Numbered from the stretch's first letter, positions 1 to 7,463 are shown. The stretch is DNA of 38,458 nt from Marinovum sp. (GCA_022447495.1 JAKVBH010000035.1:1-38458); one strand, 5' to 3'. The notes: a model not told the origin generated them from the letters alone. Numbers and translations are program-made.

Positions 1-77
1 TAATCAAACCAATCAGATGAGCCAAACTCTCTCTTAGTTTAGGCGGCCATTGGCCCCAAAAACCCTGACGACGGACA

Positions 78-365
78 ATGCAGGTCATACCTTCGACGGC
101 GCGGCAGGTTTATGACGCCGGATACAATCGTTTTGATCCTTCGCAAATCTACCAAGTTGACGCCGGGATCTACTTTGGAACCGCCTATCTTGAAATGCTC
201 TCAAAATGGGGCGGCGTTTCGCGTGATCGAACTTGGATCACGCGCGCATATCACGGTGGGCCGGGCGGTGAGTTTAACGGGAACTGGGGTCCAGAAAACC
301 GCAAGTATATCCGCGCAATCACGGCGCATCACAAGCGCTTTCAAAAGCGCAGCACAGGAGTTTAG
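78..365 (+). CDS. Lytic transglycosylase (SLT-like), 5'-truncated C-terminal part
   Basis: The 95-residue product begins with MQVIPSTA, which in SLT-type lytic transglycosylases normally follows a Gly-Leu pair well inside the domain. It then shows the late family motif as RAYHGGPGG (usual form AYNxG). The upstream part carrying the catalytic Glu is missing: an in-frame TGA at 66-68 blocks extension, and I found no clean continuation in another frame between 1 and 77. This is therefore either a decayed 5'-truncated gene or one whose first half has been displaced. It would cut peptidoglycan during phage entry or lysis if it were complete. It is followed 3 bp later by the next small gene, so it belongs to the phage-like cluster at 78-1472. 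The family call is fairly secure; activity is doubtful. Confidence 0.6.
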   Translation: MQVIPSTARQVYDAGYNRFDPSQIYQVDAGIYFGTAYLEMLSKWGGVSRDRTWITRAYHGGPGGEFNGNWGPENRKYIRAITAHHKRFQKRSTGV

Positions 366-368
366 AAA

Positions 369-533
369 ATGCCCGCACCATTGATAATAATTGCGCTTGG
401 GGCGGCTGGCGGCTTGACGCTCGGCGGCTATCAATTCGGTCGGCAAACCGGGGCCAGTGCTGGCACATTGGGCTTGGCCTTGGTTGGCGCGATGGGGGCT
501 TATGCGGCCTATAACGTGCTGGGGAAAGGGTAG
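369..533 (+). CDS. Small glycine-rich membrane protein, phage-like cluster
   Basis: This 54-residue protein starts with ATG 3 bp after the preceding stop. It is almost wholly hydrophobic and Gly/Ala-rich, with a first membrane segment around residues 4-20 and a second around 31-50, separated by a short polar turn (YQFGRQTG). The regular glycine spacing is typical of tightly packed helix pairs. I recognise no named family. Its size, composition and position between a transglycosylase fragment and other small membrane proteins suit a virion-membrane or lysis protein. The next gene begins 4 bp after its stop, so the cluster is probably one transcript. The function is inferred from context only. 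Confidence 0.6.
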   Translation: MPAPLIIIALGAAGGLTLGGYQFGRQTGASAGTLGLALVGAMGAYAAYNVLGKG

Positions 534-535
534 GG
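528..535 (+). other. FtsK-orienting (KOPS-like) octamer
   Basis: GGGTAGGG matches the E. coli KOPS consensus GGGNAGGG and points rightwards to the dif-like site at 1589-1616. It overlaps the stop codon and ribosome-binding region between two small genes. It is the only such octamer I found left of the site; alone it could be chance. Confidence 0.35.
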
Positions 536-537
536 CG

Positions 538-897
538 ATGCAGCAACCGGGCATGACGCGCGCGCCGTTTCGTTATCCGTACCACCTGGACGGTGTGCCA
601 CTGCTACCGCCCGCGCGAGGATCCAGCAGCGCTAGTCAATGGCAAGTTCCATTTGAGCAAACCACGTCGTCGGATGACGGATCTTGGCTTGATTCAATCA
701 AAGACTTTTTGTCAGGACCTTCCGACAGTAAACCCACGTTTCTAGGCGAAGTCGTTGTCGACCAAGTTGCGCCAAGTCTGCCTGGCTATGGCGCGGTTTA
801 TGAGCGTGGTGAAAGCGGCGGTTTTCGACTGACTGGCCTTGGCATGATTGCGCTAGGCGTTATCGGTTTCGCGCTTTTGCGCGGCGCTTTGAAATAG
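538..897 (+). CDS. Tail-anchored hypothetical protein, phage-like cluster
   Basis: 119 residues from ATG 538 (MQQPGMTRAPF). A frame open from 457 exists, but it would overlap the previous gene, and the 538 start is preceded by a purine-rich GGGTAGGGCG stretch. The first ~95 residues are polar and rich in Ser, Pro, Gly and Asp. Residues ~100-117 form one hydrophobic helix ending with RGALK, so the protein is probably anchored by its C-terminus with the bulk on one face of the membrane. No family is recognised. The tight spacing with its neighbours indicates one operon. In membrane-containing tailless phages such single-helix proteins are common structural components, but that role is an inference here. 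Confidence 0.6.
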   Translation: MQQPGMTRAPFRYPYHLDGVPLLPPARGSSSASQWQVPFEQTTSSDDGSWLDSIKDFLSGPSDSKPTFLGEVVVDQVAPSLPGYGAVYERGESGGFRLTGLGMIALGVIGFALLRGALK

Positions 898-906
898 GCC
901 GCAGCC

Positions 907-1104
907 ATGAATATCAGAGACATCATTTTAAGCGTTTTAGCAACGGCTTGCATGGCGTTCCTAACAGCGCTTTGGGCCGAAGTTGACCGCAAGTTAGATC
1001 GTGTGGTCATGGATGTGCAGTCGATCAAAGAAACATCAGCGGCGCGCGGCGAAATCCTCAAATTCTACGACCGACGACTAACACTTTTGGAGAACAACCG
1101 ATGA
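907..1104 (+). CDS. Small N-anchored coiled-coil protein, phage-like cluster
   Basis: The 65-residue protein has an N-terminal membrane helix (about residues 5-24) followed by a charged helical stretch rich in Asp, Arg, Lys and Glu, ending in LLENNR. This layout recalls small lysis accessory proteins (spanin- or XhlA-like), but the similarity is architectural only. Its TGA overlaps the ATG of the next gene (1101-1104, ATGA), which implies translational coupling to the holin-like protein. It starts 9 bp after the previous stop. Confidence 0.6.
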   Translation: MNIRDIILSVLATACMAFLTALWAEVDRKLDRVVMDVQSIKETSAARGEILKFYDRRLTLLENNR

Positions 1105-1472
1105 TAAAGAACATTTTGGACATTGTTGGCTTCGGCGCGGAGGTGCTCAAGAGCCGCAAGGAACTGAAAATCGCGGAGATTGACGCCAAGGCTAAACGCT
1201 TTGCAGATGGTCAGATAGCAGAAAAGGAATGGGAGGCCATGGCGGCGCAAAATGCGGCCACGTCTTGGCTGGACGAATACTGGACTTTGATCCTCAGTAT
1301 TCCGCTGATCCTATGCTTCATTCCCGGAATGGAAAGCGTTGTTCGGGAAGGATTTTCCAGACTTGCCGAAATTCCAGACTGGTACATCTGGAGCATTGGC
1401 GCCAGTATCTCATTTGCCTTCGCTCGGCGCTCGGTTCCGCTGTTCTTTAAGGGTCGCGGAAAGACGGGCTAA
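1101..1472 (+). CDS. Phage holin-like membrane protein
   Basis: The 123-residue protein has an amphipathic, charged N-terminal region (residues ~1-50, with KELKIAEIDAKAKRFADGQ), then a SWLDEYWTLILSIPLILCF stretch that starts a membrane helix, and a second helix around residues 95-112 before a basic tail. The order (charged helix, W-D-E-Y/W-W-T motif, two or three membrane helices, short basic tail) is that of holin-like proteins of phages and gene-transfer-agent-type elements. It would make pores for endolysin release. It overlaps the upstream small gene by 4 bp and is the last gene of the cluster, 116 bp before the dif-like site. The family assignment is by pattern, so moderate confidence. 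Confidence 0.6.
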   Translation: MIKNILDIVGFGAEVLKSRKELKIAEIDAKAKRFADGQIAEKEWEAMAAQNAATSWLDEYWTLILSIPLILCFIPGMESVVREGFSRLAEIPDWYIWSIGASISFAFARRSVPLFFKGRGKTG

Positions 1473-1588
1473 TACAAAATGTGTTGACCATCTTAGCAAC
1501 ATCTACTAACGGTTGTGGTGCTACACAAATCTAACTAGGGGCGCAGGGGCAAACAAGCACTCCAAATTGGACAACTAAGGGTATCAAT

Positions 1589-1616
1589 TTGGCGCATAAT
1601 CATGATTATGTAAAAT
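1589..1616 (+). other. dif: dif-like XerCD recombination site
   Basis: The left arm TTGGCGCATAA (1589-1599) matches the E. coli XerC arm GGTGCGCATAA at 8 of 11 bases. The spacer is TCATGA (1600-1605). The right arm TTATGTAAAAT (1606-1616) matches the XerD arm TTATGTTAAAT at 10 of 11. The inner 16 bp (1595-1610) form a perfect palindrome. It lies in an intergenic region. KOPS-like octamers converge on it from both sides, as expected at the terminus of a replicon. A phage-like gene cluster ends 116 bp to its left, so it may also be one border of an element that integrates by host Xer recombinases. Confidence 0.8.
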
Positions 1617-1679
1617 TTTAGCACTCAATCCACCAGTGGTAAATTCATTTGAACCAATGAACCAATTCCTGATGCTAAA

Positions 1680-1691
1680 AGCGTTAACGCT
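1680..1691. promoter_or_regulatory. 12-bp palindrome, possible operator
   Basis: AGCGTTAACGCT is a perfect inverted repeat between the dif-like site and the end of the hydroxylase gene. It could be an operator or a weak hairpin beyond that minus-strand gene. No T-tract supports a terminator. Confidence 0.25.
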
Positions 1692-1757
1692 CAAAGACGC
1701 GTCTCTCCAGCCATAAGGTCACCACGCAACGCTTTAATCTTCAATTGTTATAAAACA

Positions 1758-2786
1758 TCACTCCACGCGTTTTGCTTTCTCTTGCCATCCGCTGTCGGAT
1801 TGCTTGCCGCTTGCGCGTGACATCCGCGCCTTAACACTTCTCGCGAATCCAAGCGCTTGCGCGCGCCATTCCCAAATCGGCGCAAAGTACAACGTCTTGA
1901 GATCCGTCGCTGAACTCTCTTCACATGGGTCAAGACCGAACGCCATGTCGTGCTGTCCCTCAGAGACATGCAGCGATCCAAACAGCCAATCCCACACCGC
2001 CAACGCCGCACCATAGTTTTTGTCGTAGTGCTCTTCGGCAATGGAATGATGTAGTTGGTGTTGCGCTGGTGAGATTAGGATGTGCTCCATCCAACGTGGA
2101 TAACGGATGTCGATATGCGAATGGCGCAGGTTTGATCCGGTCACATGAAACGCAAAGATGAGGATATTCACGCCAACAATGGTATATAAATCAACCGATT
2201 GCCCGAAGAAGTAGTAAAAAATCGCGATCACCGGCCCCTGTGCTACAGCTGACCGTGTCGCGTAAAGCACGCCTTCTAGCGGATGCACACGATAGACTGT
2301 AATTGGCGTAAGCGTTTCGGCAGAATGGTGTACTTTATGGATCGACCACAACGCAGGCCAACGGTGCATCCAGCGGTGCATGAGATACTTGGTAAGGTCG
2401 TCAGAAACGAACATCGCCACGGAAAAAAGCCCAACGACCAAGGCGCGCGGCGCCTCTTCGTAAGCGCCCCAAAGGGTCAAATCGCTACGTACAAGGGCCA
2501 TATAAACGGCGGTGGCAATCGCGACCTGGGTGAGCAAAATAGGTGAAATAAACCCCATAAGAACCCGATTTATAAAGAAAATCTTGTAATCAGTAAAAGA
2601 TGAGCCTGAGAAAAAGACCTTGCGATCAAAGATCCGGCCAAGGGCGGCGCGTAATGAGGTGCGGTGAACCACCATCGACCACACCAACGCAATCAGCACC
2701 GAGAGGCCGAGATACCCCACAAAGACGCGTTTTTTCGGGTTTGAAAAATCAGAGAAGAGGCTGAGAATTTGGTCAATAAAGTCCAT
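1758..2786 (-). CDS. Sterol desaturase / fatty acid hydroxylase superfamily protein
   Basis: This 342-residue integral membrane protein carries the di-iron histidine boxes of the fatty acid hydroxylase superfamily: HRWMH (137-141), HKVHH (150-154), HVTGSNLRHSH (214-224) and HQLHH (243-247). Membrane segments lie around 22-40, 75-98, 113-130 and 185-215. Members insert oxygen into, or desaturate, sterols, fatty acids or other lipids using O2; the substrate here cannot be read from sequence. The start has a strong ribosome-binding site (GGAGGAC on the minus strand, just upstream). It lies 62 bp downstream of the DUF4856 gene in the same direction, with a terminator between them, so the two are probably separate transcripts with some readthrough. 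Confidence 0.85.
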   Translation of the reverse strand: MDFIDQILSLFSDFSNPKKRVFVGYLGLSVLIALVWSMVVHRTSLRAALGRIFDRKVFFSGSSFTDYKIFFINRVLMGFISPILLTQVAIATAVYMALVRSDLTLWGAYEEAPRALVVGLFSVAMFVSDDLTKYLMHRWMHRWPALWSIHKVHHSAETLTPITVYRVHPLEGVLYATRSAVAQGPVIAIFYYFFGQSVDLYTIVGVNILIFAFHVTGSNLRHSHIDIRYPRWMEHILISPAQHQLHHSIAEEHYDKNYGAALAVWDWLFGSLHVSEGQHDMAFGLDPCEESSATDLKTLYFAPIWEWRAQALGFARSVKARMSRASGKQSDSGWQEKAKRVE

Positions 2787-2807
2787 TTTGTCCTCCCTGA
2801 TGAAAGA

Positions 2808-2832
2808 AGGCGGCGCCTGATCGACGCCGCCT
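2808..2832 (-). terminator. Rho-independent terminator after the DUF4856 gene
   Basis: On the minus strand an 8-bp stem AGGCGGCG / CGCCGCCT (2832-2825 with 2815-2808) encloses a 9-nt loop and is followed by TCTTTC. It lies 17 bp after the DUF4856 stop. Confidence 0.6.
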
Positions 2833-2848
2833 CTATTTCAGCAGACGT

Positions 2849-4243
2849 TTAGTCTGTTTCTGCGCCACCGCTGTCGGTGTCGAGCGTTTTGATCAATTCA
2901 GCCAGATTTTCTGTGGCGTCGTTCTTGCGTGCTTCGACGCCGAACTCTTTGATCATCAGGTCTTGGACCTTCAGCATGTTGAGCTGGTACGCGTTCCAGG
3001 ACATTTTCGCGTCGCGCACAAAATTGCCGTCCGCGTCGATGCCAGTCACAACAGACTCATCCAGCGTCACCGGGCTGAAACCGATGAGACGGTTCAGGCG
3101 CACAGCTGTACCGCCGATGTTGTCTTTGCCCGTTTGCATCGCCATGGCAAAGCCTTTGAGCTCGCCCCAGTGCTTGCCATAGGCACGATAGAGGTCCGGG
3201 TCGACGTTGTTTTTATCGGCGCGGATTTTCTCGATGTCAGCGTAGACCGAGCCGGCATATTTGAACGTCGCTTCGGCCAAGACTTTCATCCATTCCGTTT
3301 CGATCGTTTCAGCATACGCCACCAGTTGCGCGCGTTGTGCGTCTGTGAGGGCTGCGCCGTCTGCGGAGCTGATCACTTTACGGCCTTCAATGAAGGCAGA
3401 TGTGATTGTGGGCAGGTAGTCGGTACCCGATTTGTCCGCATCGGCCGCGTAATATGCACCACCGAACGTCATCTCAGTTTTGAGGTCGATCACGCCGTCG
3501 CCGTTTGCGTCACCCGCAGCGAGGTCTTTCTTTTTGCTGATGTTGTAAGCTTGTTTCGCCTCAAGGTTTAGCGCATGCGCGGGTGCGCCAAAGTAGCCAA
3601 ACGCTTCATCCCAGGAGTGCTCTTTGCCTGTGTAGGCCGCTCCATCGGAATATGGTTTGTTGTTCGGTTTGTTGTCGGCGCCCAGTTTTTCGTCGAGATA
3701 GTTGTCGACGGCTTGGTTGAACGCCATGGCGCCGAGGCCGAACTTCTGAATCAATTGACCGTAGTCGTACCCGTTGGCCGCGTCAAAACCGCCGTCGGAC
3801 ATGGACGCATGGTGGATCAAATGCTCCATCACTTCGCCGCCGGTCATGTTACCAGGCCAGCCTGGAACCAGACCTTTGTAGGTCTTGCCGGACACGTTTT
3901 TGCCTTTGGATATCTCGTGCAGCGTTGTTTGCTTGATCGGAAAGCCGTCTTTGCTCTTGTGCGATACAATCGGCAGATCTTCATCACTGCCCGCATAGTA
4001 CTTCATCATGGTCGCTTTGAGCTCAGCCGCATTGCCGCCGCCGTTTGCTTGACCTGCCAAAGACTTAAGGCTGTCGAGCAGCACCGAACGCGCAACTTGG
4101 CCAGTGTAAGAAACAGAGTTTGTCTTGTCGCCAGAGTAGCTTTTCTCAGTGATTGGGAAAGGGCCGTAGGTATCAGCGGACGCAACGCTGGTCAGCAGGC
4201 CTGCTGCCAGGATTGTCGTTCCAAGTGTCAATGCGCGTCTCAT
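2849..4243 (-). CDS. DUF4856 domain periplasmic protein
   Basis: 464 residues with a clear signal peptide (MRRALTLGTT..., cleavage likely after ASA at 23). The mature protein matches what I know of DUF4856: an early YSG/VSYTGQ region, the HSWDEAFGYFG motif (209-219), and a long helical C-terminus. An EF-hand-like loop, DANGDGVIDLKTE (245-257), and a second Asp-rich loop, DADKSGTDY (268-276), suggest calcium or metal binding. The biochemical role of the family is not established. Its position upstream of nothing but the hydroxylase and downstream of an iron ABC transporter, together with a TGA-N9-TCA palindrome 22 bp before its start, points to a part in iron acquisition or an iron-limitation response. 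The family call is confident; the iron role is an inference. Confidence 0.85.
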   Translation of the reverse strand: MRRALTLGTTILAAGLLTSVASADTYGPFPITEKSYSGDKTNSVSYTGQVARSVLLDSLKSLAGQANGGGNAAELKATMMKYYAGSDEDLPIVSHKSKDGFPIKQTTLHEISKGKNVSGKTYKGLVPGWPGNMTGGEVMEHLIHHASMSDGGFDAANGYDYGQLIQKFGLGAMAFNQAVDNYLDEKLGADNKPNNKPYSDGAAYTGKEHSWDEAFGYFGAPAHALNLEAKQAYNISKKKDLAAGDANGDGVIDLKTEMTFGGAYYAADADKSGTDYLPTITSAFIEGRKVISSADGAALTDAQRAQLVAYAETIETEWMKVLAEATFKYAGSVYADIEKIRADKNNVDPDLYRAYGKHWGELKGFAMAMQTGKDNIGGTAVRLNRLIGFSPVTLDESVVTGIDADGNFVRDAKMSWNAYQLNMLKVQDLMIKEFGVEARKNDATENLAELIKTLDTDSGGAETD

Positions 4244-4265
4244 GTCATAGTCCTCGCTGTTTTGT

Positions 4266-4280
4266 TGACAAATTTTGTCA
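4266..4280 (-). promoter_or_regulatory. IRO-box-like operator upstream of the DUF4856 gene
   Basis: TGACAAATTTTGTCA is a perfect 7-1-7 inverted repeat of the form TGA-N9-TCA, the pattern described for RirA-type iron operators in alphaproteobacteria. It lies 22 bp before the DUF4856 start codon, where a repressor would cover the promoter or early transcript. A degenerate copy is upstream of fbpA. Confidence 0.5.
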
Positions 4281-4350
4281 GCATCGCGGACTTAACTGCA
4301 TGTTCCGACCAAAATAGTCAATCAATTCCTTCGCCATGCGACAAAAGAAA

Positions 4351-4376
4351 AAAAGCCCTTCCTGAAAAGGGCTTTT
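4351..4376 (-). terminator. Rho-independent terminator after fbpA
   Basis: A 10-bp stem AAAAGCCCTT / AAGGGCTTTT (4351-4360 with 4367-4376) has a 6-nt loop. On the minus strand it is followed by TTTCTTTTG. It ends the fbpB-fbpA transcript about 85 bp after the fbpA stop and separates it from the DUF4856 gene. The arm ends would also work on the other strand. Confidence 0.75.
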
Positions 4377-4459
4377 CATTTATTTTCAGAAACTTATATT
4401 CGACATATTACGTCATGCAGCGACTGTATTGTGAACGCAAAATCGACGGAGATGAACGA

Positions 4460-5473
4460 CTAGTACCAGCCCACCTGATTGAAGATTCGTTGCGCTTCAG
4501 GAACGTTCTTTGCGACCTCACTGAGATCGACCGCGTCAGGACGAAACAGCCCAAGACGCGCAACCGATGGGCTGATCCCGACACCTGGGACCGAAGGATA
4601 CTCATCATTTCCAGAGCTAAAATATTCCTGAGCGCTGTTGCTTGAGAGATATTCCAGAAACTTAATCGCGTTTTCGCGATTGGGCGCATGGGCCACCACG
4701 CCGCCACCTGAGAGGTTCATATGTGCCCCTTCCGCGTTTTGAGCAGGAAAGATCCAGCCAATGTTGGCAAGCGCATCCTCAGGAAGGCCCTGAACTTCTT
4801 TGCGCAGCGCACGAGCAAAGTAATATGTGTTGGACACCGAAATATCGCACTCTCCTGAGACCAATGCGCGGAGCTGATCCGTGTCCCCACCCTGCGGTTC
4901 CCGAGCGAAGTTTATCACCATACCATCGGCCCAGGCTGTCGCCGCTTCGACGCCGTGGTTTTCGATGATCGCGGACAGCAATGTCTGTGAATACACGTTT
5001 GACGACGATCTATGGCACACCATGCCTTGGTACGCGGGATCGGCGAGGCTGACGTAATCTAGCGGTGGATTGCTCACATCTGTCTTGTCGTAGAAAATGA
5101 TGCGAGCCCGTTGGGAGAACCCAAACCACTGGTTGTCACTGTCCTGCAGGCTTGCCGGCACGCGCGCTTCGAGCACGTCGCTTTCAATGGATTGCAAAAT
5201 GCCTGCATCCTTCGCGCGCTCAAGCCGCGACGTGTCCACAGTCAGAAAGACGTCAGCCGGAGAGTTTGCCCCCTCAGCTTGGAGCCGCGCGATCAATTCA
5301 TCACCGGATCCCTCGAGCCGGTTGATCGTAATCCCAGTCAGCTCCTCAAAATCCGAATAGAGCCGTTCATCCGTGTCGTAGTGCCGCGACGAATAGAGGT
5401 TCACAACGCCTTCGGCAGAAACTGCGGAGGCACACATCGTGCTAATGAGTGCGGCGGTGAGGGTCGACTTCAT
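4460..5473 (-). CDS. fbpA: Fe(3+) ABC transporter, periplasmic binding protein
   Basis: 337 residues with a Sec signal peptide (cleavage likely after SAVSA, residue 20). The mature start VNLYSSRHYDTDE, the DVFLTVD segment near residue 74 and the paired tyrosines in NTYYFARAL (Tyr217-Tyr218) are hallmarks of the FbpA/FutA ferric-binding family; His31-Tyr32 and the Tyr pair are the likely iron ligands. It captures Fe(3+) in the periplasm and delivers it to the permease encoded upstream. The start has GGGAG shortly before it. It follows fbpB by 123 bp in the same direction; that gap holds a degenerate IRO-like site, so fbpA may have its own iron-controlled promoter. Confidence 0.9.
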   Translation of the reverse strand: MKSTLTAALISTMCASAVSAEGVVNLYSSRHYDTDERLYSDFEELTGITINRLEGSGDELIARLQAEGANSPADVFLTVDTSRLERAKDAGILQSIESDVLEARVPASLQDSDNQWFGFSQRARIIFYDKTDVSNPPLDYVSLADPAYQGMVCHRSSSNVYSQTLLSAIIENHGVEAATAWADGMVINFAREPQGGDTDQLRALVSGECDISVSNTYYFARALRKEVQGLPEDALANIGWIFPAQNAEGAHMNLSGGGVVAHAPNRENAIKFLEYLSSNSAQEYFSSGNDEYPSVPGVGISPSVARLGLFRPDAVDLSEVAKNVPEAQRIFNQVGWY

Positions 5474-5537
5474 GGCATAACTCCCGATTTATATGCGGGT
5501 ACATCGCTCTTTCGTGGCGCCGAAATCAAGCCATTAC

Positions 5538-5552
5538 CGATAATTTTTGTCA
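5538..5552 (-). promoter_or_regulatory. Degenerate IRO-like operator upstream of fbpA
   Basis: Read on the minus strand, TGACAAAAATTATCG shares 11 of 15 bases with the perfect palindrome at 4266-4280 and keeps the TGA-N9-TCR frame. It is 64 bp before the fbpA start. Its second half is imperfect, so it is weaker evidence than the DUF4856 site. Confidence 0.35.
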
Positions 5553-5596
5553 GGGAAATTTTGTGAATCCTCCGCTACCGGCCCAAAACGGACGTC

Positions 5597-7264
5597 TCAA
5601 ATCGTCGCAGGCTCGTCCCCGATGACGTTTTTGGCGGCCGTCTTGTTTTGTCGCGCCAGCCGTCGACACAGGATCATCACCGGCACAAGTCCGATGGCAA
5701 CCAAGACCAAACTGGGCACCGCAGCGCCTTCCAAACGCTCGTCCGACGCCAAGCGATGTGCTTGAACTGCGAGGGTATCGTAGTTGAAAGGTCGCATGAT
5801 AAGGGTCGCGGGCAGTTCCTTCATTACGTCCACAAATACGATTAACAACGCGGTGAGCATGCTTGGGGTGAGAACGGGCACATGGACTTTGCGTATTACG
5901 CCCCATCTCCCCTGCCCCAACACCCGACCTGCAGCGTCAATGTTGGCTGAAACGCCGCTCAAGCCACCTTCATAGGCGCCCAACGCAGCGGCGAGAAAGC
6001 GGATCATGTAGGCAACCACAAGTGCGGTGATAGTACCTGTGATTAAGAGCCCTGTGTCGATGCCAAAGCGGCTTTCCATGAAAGCATCAAGAGCGTTGTC
6101 AAACGCGCCACCTGGCACCATCAGGCCCACAGCGATAACGCCACCAGGCACGGCATAGCCCAAGCGCGCAATATAGAGCGATGCCGCCGTACCTCGGCTT
6201 TTCACAAACCTATGGGCCGATCCCAGGACCAAAGCAGCCGTCACCGTGACGACCGCCGCCACACTGGCCAGGGTCAATGAGTTCTGTATGAAACTGATAT
6301 AGCGTCGAGAGGTGAGTTCTTGCTCCGATTCCATGGCCATGATCGACAAAGCGATCACAGGCAGCACAACGCCCAACGCCACAGGCGTGGCGCAGGCAAT
6401 CGTTGCCCAAGTGTTGCGCCATCCCGAAAGATGCATGCGTGGCAACGTGCCTTTGTGGGCGCCATCATACCGCGCCGCCCCGCGTGTATTGCGTTCCAGA
6501 ATCGCGAGAAACAGTGCAAATGCCAAAAGCCCAAGTGACAATTGCGCCGCCGCACCACGATCTGCGAGGCCAAACCAGCTGTTGTAGATGCCTGTTGCAA
6601 ATGTAGGAACCGCGAAAAAGCTCACCGTGCCGTAATCTGCGATGGTCTCCATCGCCGTCAACAGAACTCCCGCTGCGATGGCAGGACGCGCCATTGGCAA
6701 GGAGACGGACCAAAATGCCTGCCAGGGTGACCGCCCCAAGGCCCGCGCGGCCAGAAACGGCGTGGATGATTGGCTCAAAAACGCCGTGCGTGCCAAAAGA
6801 TAGACGTATGGATAGAGCACGAGGGTCAGCATAAGAGCCGCGCCCCCTAAACTCCGGATTTCAGGAAACCAATAGTCCCGAGGCCCCCACCCCATCATCG
6901 AGCGCAACGTCGTTTGCACAATACCTGGGTGGTCAAAAACGTGGGTGTACCCGTAGGCCATCACGTAGGCGGGCATCGCCAGCGGCAAGACCAGCGCAAT
7001 CTCCAGCGCGCGACGTCCCTTAAACTCGGTCATGGTGACAAGCCACGCGGTGCTTGCACCGATTGTGAAGGTGCCCAAAGACACCAAAACAACCAACGTC
7101 AGTGTGCTTGAGATGTAGCGCCACAGAACCGTATCCCAGAGCATCATCAAAGACTCTACGCTGCCTGTAAACGCCGCAGTCGCAACAGCGACAAAGGGTA
7201 AGAGGCACAGGCCCGCAACCAACCAAGCCAACCCGTTCAGAAGAGAAAAAGAGGATCGCGGCAT
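5597..7264 (-). CDS. fbpB: Fe(3+) ABC transporter, fused permease
   Basis: 555 residues with about 12 membrane segments in two homologous halves, the usual single-chain permease of FbpB-type ferric transporters. Each half carries an EAA-type loop for contacting the ATPase: ARALGRSPWQAFWSV in the first and AGRVLGQGRWGVIRKV in the second. It moves Fe(3+) handed over by the binding protein across the inner membrane. It is first in the operon, with fbpA 123 bp downstream. No ATPase (fbpC) gene lies in the window, so it must be encoded elsewhere or shared with another transporter. The region upstream is shared with the divergent aroQ. Confidence 0.9.
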   Translation of the reverse strand: MPRSSFSLLNGLAWLVAGLCLLPFVAVATAAFTGSVESLMMLWDTVLWRYISSTLTLVVLVSLGTFTIGASTAWLVTMTEFKGRRALEIALVLPLAMPAYVMAYGYTHVFDHPGIVQTTLRSMMGWGPRDYWFPEIRSLGGAALMLTLVLYPYVYLLARTAFLSQSSTPFLAARALGRSPWQAFWSVSLPMARPAIAAGVLLTAMETIADYGTVSFFAVPTFATGIYNSWFGLADRGAAAQLSLGLLAFALFLAILERNTRGAARYDGAHKGTLPRMHLSGWRNTWATIACATPVALGVVLPVIALSIMAMESEQELTSRRYISFIQNSLTLASVAAVVTVTAALVLGSAHRFVKSRGTAASLYIARLGYAVPGGVIAVGLMVPGGAFDNALDAFMESRFGIDTGLLITGTITALVVAYMIRFLAAALGAYEGGLSGVSANIDAAGRVLGQGRWGVIRKVHVPVLTPSMLTALLIVFVDVMKELPATLIMRPFNYDTLAVQAHRLASDERLEGAAVPSLVLVAIGLVPVMILCRRLARQNKTAAKNVIGDEPATI

Positions 7265-7451
7265 GAATGTCTCCGGTCGGCGAAACGTTGCGTCGTCCCC
7301 CAGATAGCGCCATTGCTTGCCAAAGTCGCGGCCAAATCTCAGGTATGAAGGTGTGTTTGATAGGCTGCGCTGTGATCTTTCTGGCGCAAAATGTCCTCAA
7401 TACTTGGCGGATCACAACCCCTGATTGAACGCACCCAAACAAAGCATCAGG

Positions 7452-7463
7452 GTGTCTAGACAC
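7452..7463. promoter_or_regulatory. Palindrome in the fbpB/aroQ divergent promoter region
   Basis: GTGTCTAGACAC is a perfect 12-bp inverted repeat, nested in a looser AGGGT...ACCCT pair. It sits 45 bp before aroQ in the 244-bp region between divergent genes, so it is a candidate operator for aroQ-luxR, fbpB or both. The cognate protein is unknown. Confidence 0.35.

Noticed and set aside
457-537. An earlier start for the 538-897 gene
   Set aside because: It would overlap the small glycine-rich membrane gene, and 538 has its own purine-rich site and natural spacing.
3575-4645. A 356-codon open frame on the + strand
   Set aside because: It lies antisense to the well-supported DUF4856 and fbpA genes, runs through the terminator at 4351-4376 and resembles no family.
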